DNA of 64,000 bases from DUML01 sp050949905 (GCA_050949905.1 JBMNGP010000006.1:248001-312000), one strand, 5' to 3'. Numbered from the stretch's first letter, positions 17,410 through 27,043 are shown. A program made the numbers and translations. Notes: generated from the letters alone by a model not told the origin.

Positions 17410-17432
17410 CTGGCCAAACGGCCAGTTCTTTT
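17410..17432 (+). terminator. Short hairpin upstream of gpr
   Basis: CTGGCC (17410-17415), loop AAAC, GGCCAG (17420-17425), then TTCTTTT. It resembles a small terminator insulating gpr from upstream transcription. What it originally terminated is unclear. Confidence 0.45.
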
Positions 17433-17543
17433 CAACCCTGAACTTTGAAACATTTTAGGAGTAAAGCCATCATCCGTGCTCTAAAGCTCTTATGTAGTGC
17501 TAATGAATTATCTATCCAGAATTTTTATCCGGGAGTGCTTATT

Positions 17544-18530
17544 ATGAAAAAGTCCAGTCTCTATCAAAATATGAATATTTATCTCGATTTGGCAGTTGAA
17601 GCCCATGATCTGCTGCGCGGTGAAACCGGCAGTGAAGTTGCAGGGGTGATTATGAAGAAAGAAGAATACCCTGAGGCGGCTGTAACCAAAATTACTATTA
17701 CCAACCAGAAAGGCGAAAAAAAACTTGGGCGCCCCAAAGGCAATTACATTACAATTGATGCCCCGGCCATCAAAGATAATAATTTTCAGGAACACAAAGA
17801 AATAAGCAAAATTTTGGCTAGACATCTAACTAATTTGCTAGACTTTAAGGAAGATACAAATATTCTAATTATTGGCCTCGGCAACTGGCAAGCCACTCCG
17901 GACGCTCTCGGCCCGAAAGTTGTGGAAAAAGTAATTGTTACTCGCCATCTATTTTATTATACACCTGAGGAAATGCAGGGAAAGATGCGTAAGGTCTCGG
18001 CAATCTCTCCTGGAGTCCTAGGACTAACGGGCATCGAAACTGCGGAAGTAATCCGGGGATTAGTCGAACACGTCCAGCCTGATTATGTTATTGCGATCGA
18101 TGCTTTAGCAGCCGGTGCCCTGGAAAGAATCGGCACAACCATTCAACTGGCTGATACCGGAATTAACCCTGGTTCAGGCATAGGCAATTATCGTAAAGGC
18201 CTGAACGAAGAAACCCTCGGCTGTAAAGTAATCGCTATAGGTGTACCCACCGTTGTTAATGCCGCTGTTATCGCTCATAAAACAATTGAAGAACTTTTGG
18301 GGCAAATTGAATCCGAGCCATCCCTGGCCAGGTTCTATAATCCGGAAAATGAGCGAGTCCTCATGGATGTTATGGAGCGAGCCCTATCTCCTTTCAAGAA
18401 TAGTTTAATGGTAACCCCTAAGGAAGTTGATGATTTAATTGACCGCAGTTCCCGGATTATAGCTAATTCTTTAAATTTATGCATTCACCCCGGCATCTCA
18501 GATGAAAATATGGAAACCTACCGGCAGTAA
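17544..18530 (+). CDS. gpr: Germination protease GPR
   Basis: Endopeptidase of family A25 that starts degradation of small acid-soluble proteins during spore germination. It is made in the forespore as a zymogen. The 328-residue product has the N-terminal DLAVEAHDLL segment near the propeptide cleavage site. It also shows LIIGLGNWQATPDALGP, the IAIDALAA segment and TGINPGSGIGNYRK, all typical of the family. I chose the ATG at 17544, after CCGGGAG; the longer upstream frame lacks similarity. A SASP-like gene, a possible substrate class, lies about 1.5 kb downstream. It is strong evidence for endospore formation. Confidence 0.96.
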   Translation: MKKSSLYQNMNIYLDLAVEAHDLLRGETGSEVAGVIMKKEEYPEAAVTKITITNQKGEKKLGRPKGNYITIDAPAIKDNNFQEHKEISKILARHLTNLLDFKEDTNILIIGLGNWQATPDALGPKVVEKVIVTRHLFYYTPEEMQGKMRKVSAISPGVLGLTGIETAEVIRGLVEHVQPDYVIAIDALAAGALERIGTTIQLADTGINPGSGIGNYRKGLNEETLGCKVIAIGVPTVVNAAVIAHKTIEELLGQIESEPSLARFYNPENERVLMDVMERALSPFKNSLMVTPKEVDDLIDRSSRIIANSLNLCIHPGISDENMETYRQ

Positions 18531-18709
18531 AGCACATTAATTACAGATGAAGAAATGGCTAAACACATACCAAAAAGTCCCGGCTCCAAAAAGTTCCCGG
18601 TTTAAAAAGGTTCTCGAAAATAGTATTGCAGTAAAAGTAAAAATACGGCAAAATATATCTTATGGATTCTCTGAACTGAAAGCAAAAGTTACTATTAGCA
18701 GGAGGAATT

Positions 18710-19930
18710 ATGACAGATTCTAAATCGATAAATCAGCAAACAGCCAAACCGCCGCTCTGGACCAAGAACTTCATATTTATTATGCTTGTTAATCTTTTCG
18801 TTTTTTTGAGTTTCCAGATGCTTCTGCCTACGATGCCTTTATATGTGCAGGCGTTAGGAGCAACAGAAGATATTGTCGGGTTAGTTGCCGGAGTTTTTAC
18901 CATAACAGCCGTAATTTTACGCCCCTTTGCGGGGCGCGCCTTAGACACCCAAGGACGAAAACGGGTTTATTTTTTTGGTCTAATTATTATCATTCTCTCA
19001 ATTTTGGGTTATAGCCTGGTTCCAACCATAGTCATGCTTTTTATTTTCCGTCTGCTGCACGGTATAGGTTGGGGACTGGGTACTACCGCAGCCGGAACAA
19101 TTGCTACGGATATTATCCCCAAAGCGAGGCTGGGAGAAGGCATGGGTTTTTATGGCTTGACTACAGTCATCTCGATGGCCGCCGCTCCTGTCCTGGGCCT
19201 GGAGGTTGTCAACCTTTGGGGGTTTACAAATCTCTTTTACATTTCGGGAGCCCTGGCTGTTATGGGTACTTTGTTTGCTCTTTTTATTAAATACCAGCGG
19301 GTCAATCCTCCCCGCAGCGAACCGCTTGCGGGCGAGGCTGACAATGCGCCTAACCCTCCGGCTAAACCTCCCCTCTTTGAAAAGAAAGCTTACAAACCAG
19401 CCCTGCTTGTCTTCTTTGTAACCTTAACTTATGGCTCCGTGGTAACTTTCATCGCTTTGTATGCTGCAGAATTCAACATCGCTAACATTGGAATCTTTTT
19501 CACCGTCTATGCTCTGACCTTATTCCTGGCCAGGCCTTCTTTTGGCAAACTGGCTGATCAAAAAGGATTTAACTATGCCCTTATTCCCGGAATGATTTTT
19601 ATCGGTCTTACCATGGTTATCCTTTTCCTCGCTCAAAACCTTGCTTATTTTATTGCTGCCGCTATCTGCTACGGGATAGGATTCGGCGCTGTCCAGCCAA
19701 GCCTGCAGGCCATGGCTGTCTATAATGTCCCACCTCAAAGAAGAGGAGCTGCCAACGGAACTTTCATGAGCGGTTTTGACTTAGGAATTGGTATCGGCTC
19801 CATGCTCTGGGGCATTGTTGCTAAATTCACTGGCTACAGCGCTATGTATCTATTGGCTTTGCTGCCCATTATTATAGCCTTTTTCCTTTATCTCTACCTA
19901 GGAAAGCAAAAACCCTCCCCGGCTAATTAG
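18710..19930 (+). CDS. MFS transporter
   Basis: Major facilitator superfamily permease of 406 residues with about 12 membrane segments, probably a drug or metabolite exporter. It shows the loop 2-3 signature as RPFAGRALDTQGRKRVYFFG (MFS motif A), the helix-5 region GLTTVISMAAAPVLG with a proline-glycine motif, and a second motif-A-like RPSFGKLADQKG between helices 8 and 9. A central hydrophilic loop separates the two halves. The ATG is preceded by AGGAGG. The substrate cannot be predicted. Confidence 0.88.
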   Translation: MTDSKSINQQTAKPPLWTKNFIFIMLVNLFVFLSFQMLLPTMPLYVQALGATEDIVGLVAGVFTITAVILRPFAGRALDTQGRKRVYFFGLIIIILSILGYSLVPTIVMLFIFRLLHGIGWGLGTTAAGTIATDIIPKARLGEGMGFYGLTTVISMAAAPVLGLEVVNLWGFTNLFYISGALAVMGTLFALFIKYQRVNPPRSEPLAGEADNAPNPPAKPPLFEKKAYKPALLVFFVTLTYGSVVTFIALYAAEFNIANIGIFFTVYALTLFLARPSFGKLADQKGFNYALIPGMIFIGLTMVILFLAQNLAYFIAAAICYGIGFGAVQPSLQAMAVYNVPPQRRGAANGTFMSGFDLGIGIGSMLWGIVAKFTGYSAMYLLALLPIIIAFFLYLYLGKQKPSPAN

Positions 19931-20015
19931 TACCGGTGGCGTGATGCTCTAAATGAGTTCTTTAACAGAAAAAACCAAAAAAATAATTCACTGAATAATT
20001 GCTACGAAAAAATAA

Positions 20016-20049
20016 GCAAGGATAAAGGATTGACTCCCTTTATCCTTGC
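20016..20049 (-). terminator. Terminator after SASP-like gene
   Basis: Perfect 13-bp stem GCAAGGATAAAGG (20016-20028) with CCTTTATCCTTGC (20037-20049). On the minus strand it is followed by TTATTTTTT. It also separates the convergent MFS gene. Confidence 0.9.
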
Positions 20050-20078
20050 CTATTTAACGGATTGTTAGGTTATATTAG

Positions 20079-20189
20079 TCAATTTTTCTCTTTCTTCTTT
20101 TTCTTGGTTTGGGGAAGACCCATCTCCTGGGAAACCTCATACTTCAGATTTTCCATCTCTTTCATTTTGTCTTTATTCTTTTTGGCCAT
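20079..20189 (-). CDS. Short SASP-like spore protein
   Basis: A 36-codon frame with a strong AGGAGG site seven bases before its ATG and a clean terminator just after its stop. The product is lysine-rich, with the segment MENLKYEVSQEMGL in the middle. That segment resembles the N-terminal half of alpha/beta-type small acid-soluble spore proteins (KYEIAQEFGV-like), which contains the GPR cleavage site. The protein then ends in a basic tail (TKKKKKEKN) and lacks the second conserved SASP half. Upstream on the minus strand, GTATT and GATACTA about 18 bases apart could be a weak forespore-type promoter. Its position near gpr supports a spore role. I infer the SASP relationship from this one motif. 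Confidence 0.72.
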   Translation of the reverse strand: MAKKNKDKMKEMENLKYEVSQEMGLPQTKKKKKEKN

Positions 20190-20298
20190 GTAACTACCTC
20201 CTAAACATGTCTAAGAGATAGTATCAACAAAGCCTTAAAAGAAAATACCAGTAAATTAGTGGCAAGAGCCTTTGCCGGTCCCAGGCAAACTCCAGCTT

Positions 20299-22647
20299 CT
20301 AATTAAATCCAATCTTAGCCTTTGGATAGAACTTATCTACTTCTTGATAGAGTTTTTCATATTTGCCCGGCTCAGCCAATGCTTTTTGCAGCAGCTGGTA
20401 AGCTTTTTCGATCAAAGGCGCATCCTTGGTCAAATCTGCAAGTTTTAATTCCGGAATGCCATGCTGGCGAAACCCCAAGAGTTCGCCCGGGCCTCTTATT
20501 TTCAAGTCCTCTTCGGCAATCCTAAAACCATCGTCAGTCTCACAAAGGATATTCAAGCGCGCACTGTCCCGAACATCACTGACTAAAATACAGTAGGACT
20601 GCTCTTTTCCTCGGCCGACCCTGCCGCGCAGCTGATGAAGCTGAGCCAGCCCAAAGCGTTGGGCTTCTTCAATGACCATAACGGTGGCATTGGGAACATT
20701 CACGCCTACTTCTACCACTGTGGTTGCGACCAGGATATCAATCTTGCCCTTCCGGAAAGCTTTCATTATTTCATCTTTTTCCTGACCTTTCATCCTGCCG
20801 TGCAGTAAGGCTACTTTATAATGCTGAAAGCGTCTCCGCAGGTTCTCTGCTGTCTGGGTAGCCGAGACTAAATCCGACTTTTCCGTATCTTCAACCAAAG
20901 GGCATACTACATATATTTGTCTCCCTGCAGCCAGCTGCTGCTCCAGAAACTTATCCAGACTCAGGCGGTTCCGTTCCGAAATTTTTTTGGTTATCACAGG
21001 TTTCCTGCCGAGAGGCCTTTCATTTAAGACCGACAGCTGCAAATCTCCGTATAAGGTTAGAGCTAAGGTGCGAGGAATAGGTGTAGCCGTCATCACCAGG
21101 ACATGAGGATTCTCTCCCTTATCCTCCAACAGTGTTCTCTGCCTGACTCCAAAACGATGCTGCTCGTCGGTGACAACTAACCCCAAAGAATTAAAGCGCA
21201 CGGTCTCCTGGATTAAGGCATGGGTTCCGACGATCACCTGAGCTTTCCCGCTGAAGATCTGCCCCAGGATTTTTTCTCTTTCCCCTTTCCCCTGGCTGCC
21301 AACCAAAAGAACCACTTTTACTCCCAAGGGAGTAAAGGCTAAGCTTAAGGACTCAAAATGCTGCTGAGCCAAAACTTCGGTTGGTGCCATCATTGCCGCC
21401 TGCAAGCCGGATCCCACGGCTTGGAGAATAGCAGCCATAGCCACCACGGTCTTGCCAGACCCCACATCACCTTGGAGTAAACGGGTCATCCCCTGGCGCT
21501 TGGCCATATCCTGAAAGATCTCCTGTATTACCCTTCTCTGAGCTTGGGTGAGCTTAAAGGGTAAGGAGCCAATAAACTCTCTTACTAAATCTCCCCCTTC
21601 ATTCAAAACAGGACTCTCTTTTTTTTGCTGAGGAGCACGCAACTCGGCCAAAGCCAATTGCAAAAAAAGAATCTCCTCAATAACCAGCCTGGCACGAGCT
21701 TTTTCCAGGTGTTCAGCTGAAGAGGGAAAGTGAATTTGCCGGTAGGCTTCCGGGCGGCTGACTAGATCAAAGGCCTTCTCCGGCAGATATTCCGGGAATA
21801 ATTGATCAACCTGGGGTATTACTGTTTTCATAATTCCCCGAATAATTTTGGAGTTTAAACGGGCTGTTTCCGGATAGATTGGGATGATCTCTTCCTCCGG
21901 GCCAACCGGCCGGCCTTTGCTGATCTCACCGGCCAAGAGCTCCGGAACCCTGCGGTTCCATTGAACTTTTCCGGTTACTGTTACTTCCGTTCCCGGAGGG
22001 TATTGTTTGGCGATATATTCCTGGTTAAACCAGACAGCATGTATACTCCGGCCTTCTTGTTCAATATTTAATTTAATAACCTTAACTCGTCCCCTGCTGA
22101 CTTGACAGCCGGTTACGCGGCCGACAACAGTAGCCAACTCGCCATCCTTTAGATCGATTATTTTTCTGCGAACCCGTATTTCATAGCGCCGGGGAAAATG
22201 GTTCAGCAAGTCGTGAACCGTGTTCAGACCCAAATTCTCCAGCTGTTTTGCTCTTTGGGGCCCTACTCCTTTTATGTAGCGTAGATTCGGGGAAACAAAA
22301 TGTTGTTTCCTGACAAAATCACCTTGGCGGTCAGGACGAGCGGGGTCCTCAGGTCGCGAGCTATTTACCTGGCAATCATCCCCCGCATACACTTCCGGGC
22401 TCTCCAGCAGCTTTTGCAGCTCTAATAATAATCCCCGTCGCTTGTAAGGGCTGGCCTCACTATAAACCTGAAGCAAATTTCTCATTTTAGCAAGCATTTC
22501 AGGCGGAAAAACATCCAGGTCGGTTGTTAAAACTTCGAGCAGATAGCTGCTAAAACTACCGATTGCCCCAGTATTAATATGACCTTGTCTTTCCTCAGCT
22601 CTCACAGCTCTTTTAACACTTTCAAGAATATTTTTTGCCTGTCCCAC
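20299..22647 (-). CDS. recG: ATP-dependent DNA helicase RecG
   Basis: Branch-migration helicase that remodels stalled forks and Holliday junctions. At 782 residues it carries an N-terminal extension of about 120 residues, common in clostridial RecG. The wedge/OB domain follows (IKGVGPQRAKQLENLGL). Helicase motifs are GDVGSGKTVVA (Walker A), VTDEQHRFG (DExH-like) and QLRGRVGRG (motif VI). The C-terminal region contains RIAEEDLKIRGPGELLG. It starts at a GTG. It is transcribed after sdaAA/sdaAB on the same strand, with only about 100 bases between. Confidence 0.97.
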   Translation of the reverse strand: MGQAKNILESVKRAVRAEERQGHINTGAIGSFSSYLLEVLTTDLDVFPPEMLAKMRNLLQVYSEASPYKRRGLLLELQKLLESPEVYAGDDCQVNSSRPEDPARPDRQGDFVRKQHFVSPNLRYIKGVGPQRAKQLENLGLNTVHDLLNHFPRRYEIRVRRKIIDLKDGELATVVGRVTGCQVSRGRVKVIKLNIEQEGRSIHAVWFNQEYIAKQYPPGTEVTVTGKVQWNRRVPELLAGEISKGRPVGPEEEIIPIYPETARLNSKIIRGIMKTVIPQVDQLFPEYLPEKAFDLVSRPEAYRQIHFPSSAEHLEKARARLVIEEILFLQLALAELRAPQQKKESPVLNEGGDLVREFIGSLPFKLTQAQRRVIQEIFQDMAKRQGMTRLLQGDVGSGKTVVAMAAILQAVGSGLQAAMMAPTEVLAQQHFESLSLAFTPLGVKVVLLVGSQGKGEREKILGQIFSGKAQVIVGTHALIQETVRFNSLGLVVTDEQHRFGVRQRTLLEDKGENPHVLVMTATPIPRTLALTLYGDLQLSVLNERPLGRKPVITKKISERNRLSLDKFLEQQLAAGRQIYVVCPLVEDTEKSDLVSATQTAENLRRRFQHYKVALLHGRMKGQEKDEIMKAFRKGKIDILVATTVVEVGVNVPNATVMVIEEAQRFGLAQLHQLRGRVGRGKEQSYCILVSDVRDSARLNILCETDDGFRIAEEDLKIRGPGELLGFRQHGIPELKLADLTKDAPLIEKAYQLLQKALAEPGKYEKLYQEVDKFYPKAKIGFN

Positions 22648-22743
22648 ATTCTCACCCGATTGTCTTTTACTATCTTGACCTACTTAACATTTATCTGCCC
22701 ATACATGGCCATAATTATAATGACCCAAGGAAAGACAAATAAA

Positions 22744-23604
22744 CTACTCCCTCTTCCTGAGGCTTGCCCCCGTGGGAGTAATCGCTAAGCCCCCCTGTGC
22801 AGTTTCTTTAAGACTGCAGGGCATACTGCGCCCAATTGAGGCCATGGCATCAATCACTTCATCCAAGGGGATGGCGCTTTTAATTCCGGCCAGAGCCATT
22901 TCGGCCGCCGTTAAAGCCATAACCGCCGCCATAGCGTTTCTTTTCACACAAGGTACTTCCACCAAGCCTGCTACAGGGTCACAAACCAATCCTAGGAAAC
23001 TCTTTAAAGCCAAGGCCGCGGCCTGGGCAGTAGTGGCCGGAGAGCCTCCCGCCAATTCAGCCGCCGCAGCAGCCGCCATTGCGGCCGCAGAGCCAATCTC
23101 AGCCTGGCACCCCCCCTCCGCTCCGGAAACACTTGCTCTTTCCGCTATAACCATTCCCAGCCCTGCAGCTGTAAATAAAGACATAATAACTTTTTCCTCG
23201 CTGGATCTTAAGCTATCCCTGACCGTAAGGAGAACCCCCGGCAGTACCCCACAGGAACCGGCTGTAGGAGCGGCAACAATTCTCCCCATCCCGGCATTAA
23301 CTTCAGCCACCGCAATGGCACGAGCTGCGGCTTGATTCGCCCTCTCCCCCAGGAGAGACCTCCCTTGGAAACGCCAAGTTTCTAAGAGGGCAGCATCTCC
23401 GCCAACCAAACCGGAGAAAGACTTCCACTTGCCGGTAAGACCATTGGCGACAGATTCCTGCATCACAAGGTAATTTTCAGCCATTTTTTCCAGCAGCAGC
23501 TCTCTGGGCTGGCCTGTTTGCTCTATCTCTTCAGCAAGAACAACTTCACTGATGGAAGTATTTTTTTGAGCTGCCCTATGTATTAATTCCTGATAACTAC
23601 GCAT
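22744..23604 (-). CDS. sdaAA: L-serine dehydratase, iron-sulphur alpha subunit
   Basis: Catalytic subunit of the oxygen-sensitive [4Fe-4S] L-serine ammonia-lyase, converting serine to pyruvate and ammonia. 286 residues, normal for split enzymes. It shows GSCGVLPGVLLTVRD, EGGCQAEIGSAAAM and CDPVAGLVEVPCVKRNA, whose cysteines are the expected cluster ligands. It lies 13 bases after sdaAB, clearly the same operon. The high Ala content is typical. Confidence 0.96.
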   Translation of the reverse strand: MRSYQELIHRAAQKNTSISEVVLAEEIEQTGQPRELLLEKMAENYLVMQESVANGLTGKWKSFSGLVGGDAALLETWRFQGRSLLGERANQAAARAIAVAEVNAGMGRIVAAPTAGSCGVLPGVLLTVRDSLRSSEEKVIMSLFTAAGLGMVIAERASVSGAEGGCQAEIGSAAAMAAAAAAELAGGSPATTAQAAALALKSFLGLVCDPVAGLVEVPCVKRNAMAAVMALTAAEMALAGIKSAIPLDEVIDAMASIGRSMPCSLKETAQGGLAITPTGASLRKRE

Positions 23605-23617
23605 GATCCGCCTCCAT

Positions 23618-24289
23618 TCAATTCAATGGCTCTATGAACATCACCCGTTCTATTTTAGAAAGTTCTCCTATCTTATTAATAACTTCAGTTTGGAGAAGCT
23701 CATCTGTTTCCATAATGGCTAATGCTCTTTTACCTCTGCCTTCTCTGGATACTCTCATTTGCGCAATATTAATGCCCTCTAAAGCCAAAACTTTGGTGAT
23801 TTCCGCTACCATGCCGGGAGAGTCGGCATAGAGGAGAATTAAAGCAGGGTACTCGCCCATAAATTCCACGGAGAACTCATTTACTTCCGTAATCACTATC
23901 CTGCCTCCGCCAACCGAAGACCCCATAGTCACTGCCTTTTCCCCGGCGGTACCTGCCAGGTAAAATTTTACCGTATTGGGGTGTACCTCACCCAGGTTGA
24001 CGTTTTCAAAAACAACACTTAAGCCGGCTTCTTGTGCCAGTTTCGGAGCAAACTTGATCCTCTCATCATCCGGCTGCATCCCTAAAAGACCTGCTGTTAA
24101 GGCCAGGTGAGTCCCATGTCCTTTACCTGTCTCGGCAAATGAGCCATGAAGCAGTATCCGGGCTGCTAGCGGTTTGCCCCCCAATATTTTTCTGGCCATC
24201 AACCCGAGGCGAACTGCACCTGCTGTATGAGAACTCGAAGGGCCAACCATAATCGGCCCCAACATATCAAAGACACTACCGGCTTTCAT
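23618..24289 (-). CDS. sdaAB: L-serine dehydratase, iron-sulphur beta subunit
   Basis: Partner of sdaAA. The N-terminal serine dehydratase beta domain shows FDMLGPIMVGPSSSHTAGA, and a C-terminal ACT domain covers about residues 148-220 (PALILLYADSPGMVAEIT). 223 residues, full length. The ACT domain is the probable site for serine binding or regulation. It is the first gene of the pair. A fakA terminator lies just upstream. Confidence 0.96.
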   Translation of the reverse strand: MKAGSVFDMLGPIMVGPSSSHTAGAVRLGLMARKILGGKPLAARILLHGSFAETGKGHGTHLALTAGLLGMQPDDERIKFAPKLAQEAGLSVVFENVNLGEVHPNTVKFYLAGTAGEKAVTMGSSVGGGRIVITEVNEFSVEFMGEYPALILLYADSPGMVAEITKVLALEGINIAQMRVSREGRGKRALAIMETDELLQTEVINKIGELSKIERVMFIEPLN

Positions 24290-24368
24290 CTTATCACCTC
24301 ATATTTTTTCCCCAATCATAATTTTCAGTCGTAAGGAAAACATTTTGCCTAAACGCAGTCTTTTATGT

Positions 24369-24395
24369 AAAAAACCTCCGGCCTTAAACCGGAGG
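24369..24395 (-). terminator. Terminator after fakA
   Basis: CCTCCGG (24375-24381) pairs with CCGGAGG (24389-24395). On the minus strand it is followed by TTTTTT. Confidence 0.9.
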
Positions 24396-24404
24396 GAAAG
24401 AATC

Positions 24405-26132
24405 TTATTCTACGCCTAAGATGTAGTAGTATAAGGGCTGTTTACCCGAGTAAACTTCAATCTCGATATCCGGTTTTTCGTTTTCCAGCCAGTCGGCTAA
24501 CAATTGGACATCTTCTTCGGCCATATCTTTGCCGTAAAAAATTGTCACCAAATCTTTATCCCGCCAATTCATGGTTTCCAGAACCTTTTTGGCAACCTCC
24601 AGGATATCCCTGCCGGTAGTAGTAATCTTATCTTCCACCAGGCCTAAAATATCTCCTTCGGAAATCTCCAAATCACCAAACAGGGAATTGCGGACGGCAT
24701 AGGTTACTTCCCCCGAAGCCACCTGAGTTAAAGCCTTAGACATTGCTTCCCGGTTTTCTTCCGGTGCGTTATCGGCATTAAAAGCGAGTAGGGCAGCTAT
24801 GGCCTGCGGAATAGACTTGGCGGGAATAACGTATACTTCCTTTTCGTTGGTAATTTCAGTAACCTGACTGGCCGCCATGATAATATTCCCATTATTGGGC
24901 AGCAAAAAAACTTTTCTTGCCGGGACTTTCTGAACAGCCTCAGCTAAATCACTGGTACTGGGATTCATGGTCTGCCCGCCAAAGACAACTTGATCAACAC
25001 CCAGGCTGGCAAAGATCTCAGCTATCCCTTCCCCCATAGCCACAGCTACAATTCCGTATTCTTTCAGAGATTCCGGCTTATTAGATGCTGTCTCCGCCGC
25101 ATTGTTTGCCGGCGGTGTTTGTTCTTCACTCCTGGTTTCCGGCCAATTATTGGCTGCTTCGGAGGCTCCGTCAGCTTTATTAGCGTGAGCAGCAGCTTCA
25201 TTCTGAGCAAGCATATTATGAATCTGCACTTCATGCAGTGAACCGTGCCTTATGGCATATTCCAGGATAGAGCCGGGATTTTTAGTATGAATATGAATTT
25301 TAACTACTTCCTCGGTACCAACTACCAATAAACTGTCTCCCTTGCCGGTTAGATCCTGTTTAATATTTTCCGGCTCCAAGCCCTTCCCTTGCACCAAAAA
25401 CTCCGTACAATAAGGGTATTCCAAGCTTTCCAAAGCGGTAATGCCTGCCACAGCCGGTTGTACTTCTTTGACCGCCACATCTTGAACCTGGACATCTTTG
25501 CCTTCCAACGCTAAAATCCAGCCATAGATAATAGTTAAAAACCCTTGGCCTCCGGCATCGACTACTCCAGCTTGCTTCAAAACCGGAAGCAATTCCGGGG
25601 TTCTGGCTAAAGCTGCCTCACCCTTCTCGTATCCCGCTTTCAGCACGAGACAAATATCTGTTTCGCCGCTTTTAGCTTTACTATAAGCACCACGAGCCAA
25701 TTCTTTGGATACTGTCAAAATCGTACCTTCTACAGGTTTCATTACAGCCTTATAAGCCGTTTCCACCCCTGTCTGCAATGCATGGGAAAATTGCAGGGCA
25801 TTAGCTTCTTTCAGCCCATCCAAACCTTTGGCTATCCCCCGCATGATTTGCGAGAGGATAACGCCTGAATTCCCTCTGGCTCCCATCAAGGAACCGGTGG
25901 AAGCTGCCCCGGCTACCTCATGAATAGAATTGCCGGTAATTTTTTCGGTAGCCTGAGATGCCGCCCGAAAGGTTAAATTCATATTGGTACCCGTATCCCC
26001 ATCGGGAACTGGGAAAACATTAAGCGCATCAATCTCTTTTTTGTGCTGTTCCAAAAATCCAGACCCGGATCTAAGCATCTGCTTGAGCTTATTACCATCA
26101 ATCACTGTATTAGTGTCAGTCACCACTTTCAA
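24405..26132 (-). CDS. fakA: DAK2/FakA-family fatty acid kinase (YloV)
   Basis: The ATP-binding subunit of fatty acid kinase in Firmicutes, which phosphorylates FakB-bound fatty acids. 575 residues. The N-terminal DhaL domain shows NVFPVPDGDTGTNM with the Mg-binding aspartates and ARGNSGVILSQI. The middle and C-terminal domains contain VDAGGQGFLTI, HIHTKNPGSILEYA and VFLLPNNGNIIMAA. A linker around residues 310-350 is low-complexity, rich in Ala, Asn and Glu, and is not typical of B. subtilis YloV. It follows the Asp23 gene as usual (yloU-yloV). No fakB gene is nearby. Confidence 0.92.
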   Translation of the reverse strand: MKVVTDTNTVIDGNKLKQMLRSGSGFLEQHKKEIDALNVFPVPDGDTGTNMNLTFRAASQATEKITGNSIHEVAGAASTGSLMGARGNSGVILSQIMRGIAKGLDGLKEANALQFSHALQTGVETAYKAVMKPVEGTILTVSKELARGAYSKAKSGETDICLVLKAGYEKGEAALARTPELLPVLKQAGVVDAGGQGFLTIIYGWILALEGKDVQVQDVAVKEVQPAVAGITALESLEYPYCTEFLVQGKGLEPENIKQDLTGKGDSLLVVGTEEVVKIHIHTKNPGSILEYAIRHGSLHEVQIHNMLAQNEAAAHANKADGASEAANNWPETRSEEQTPPANNAAETASNKPESLKEYGIVAVAMGEGIAEIFASLGVDQVVFGGQTMNPSTSDLAEAVQKVPARKVFLLPNNGNIIMAASQVTEITNEKEVYVIPAKSIPQAIAALLAFNADNAPEENREAMSKALTQVASGEVTYAVRNSLFGDLEISEGDILGLVEDKITTTGRDILEVAKKVLETMNWRDKDLVTIFYGKDMAEEDVQLLADWLENEKPDIEIEVYSGKQPLYYYILGVE

Positions 26133-26183
26133 CTTATCCTCCTACTCAACATTAGGTCTGCAATACTGTATATTCTCTTTCTC

Positions 26184-26540
26184 CTATTCCAAAAATCTTA
26201 CTCCTTGAACATTAACATTAACTTCTGCTACTTTAAGGCCGGTCATGGTTTCCACAGTATAGCGAACTCTGTCCATAACATTGGCGGCAACTTCGGAAAT
26301 CTTGGTTCCATAACCTACAATAATATTAAGATCAATAATAACAATATCATCGGTAAAAGTAACAACAACTCCTTTGGATAGGTTTTCTCTTTTCAGCAAA
26401 CCTGAAACACCGTCGGAAATTTTCCGGGAAGCCATTCCTACCAATCCATAACATTCTATAGCTGCAGCCCCGGCAATGGTTGCAATTACTTCTTCCGAAA
26501 TATCAATTTTTCCCAGTTTGGTTTCCATTAGTTTTCCCAT
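26184..26540 (-). CDS. yloU: Asp23/Gls24 family envelope stress protein
   Basis: 118-residue member of the Asp23/DUF322 family, the YloU type that precedes yloV. Signatures are the N-terminal ISEEVIATIAGAAAIECYGLVGM and a repeated beta-rich part with DIVIIDLNIIVGYG and VAEVNVNVQGV. The ATG is preceded by GAGGT. A good promoter lies about 40-65 bases upstream. The cellular role is not settled in the family. Confidence 0.93.
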   Translation of the reverse strand: MGKLMETKLGKIDISEEVIATIAGAAAIECYGLVGMASRKISDGVSGLLKRENLSKGVVVTFTDDIVIIDLNIIVGYGTKISEVAANVMDRVRYTVETMTGLKVAEVNVNVQGVRFLE

Positions 26541-26576
26541 TTTTGAAACCTCACTTTCCTCTATGTATTAGATAAT

Positions 26577-26606
26577 AATATAATGAATACGCCGCAAAAG
26601 AACCAA
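26577..26606 (-). promoter_or_regulatory. Promoter of yloU-fakA
   Basis: On the minus strand TTGGTT (26606-26601), an 18-base spacer and TATATT (26582-26577), about 40 bases upstream of the Asp23 start. Confidence 0.55.
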
Positions 26607-26752
26607 CTAAATTCTTAGGTCACGTATTGGCGGGTTAAGCCAGGATAAATCAGCCAATTTATATTATAAAGTATATTATAAAGATAGTAATTATATCTTA
26701 ATGAATAGGATAATATACCAGATAGGTATTAGTCAAATTAAATACCAGCCTC

Positions 26753-26781
26753 TTGCCAATTTTTTAAACATCTGCTACACT
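26753..26781 (+). promoter_or_regulatory. Promoter of rpmB
   Basis: TTGCCA (26753-26758), a 17-base spacer and TACACT (26776-26781), 40 bases before rpmB. It is divergent from the yloU promoter. Confidence 0.7.
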
Positions 26782-26820
26782 GTAATAGTGTCATTTTGGG
26801 GTGAAAAGGAGGTAGTAATC

Positions 26821-27012
26821 ATGGCTAATGTTTGTGCTATTTGCGGCAAAGGAGTATCTACTGGAATGAACGTCAGTCACTCCCATATTCGCACCAAGCG
26901 CACCTGGAAACCGAACCTCCAGCGTGTCCGTGCCGTTGTTAACGGTACTCCCACCCATGTCAAGGTTTGTACAAGATGCCTGCGTTCCGGTAAAGTCCAG
27001 CGTGCTATCTAA
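26821..27012 (+). CDS. rpmB: 50S ribosomal protein L28
   Basis: Large-subunit ribosomal protein of 63 residues. It keeps two zinc-binding pairs, CAICG and CTRCL, so it is the C+ form, and the basic SHSHIRTKRTWKPNLQ core. The ATG at 26821 follows AAAGGAGG; the longer upstream frame is spurious. It is monocistronic, with its own promoter and terminator. Confidence 0.98.
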   Translation: MANVCAICGKGVSTGMNVSHSHIRTKRTWKPNLQRVRAVVNGTPTHVKVCTRCLRSGKVQRAI

Positions 27013-27043
27013 TTTCAAGACATAATCCTATTTGACCAACTAA

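Noticed and set aside
22772..23335. 187-codon plus-strand frame opposite sdaAA
   Set aside because: Ala-rich mirror of the sdaAA sequence; sdaAA has clear catalytic motifs.
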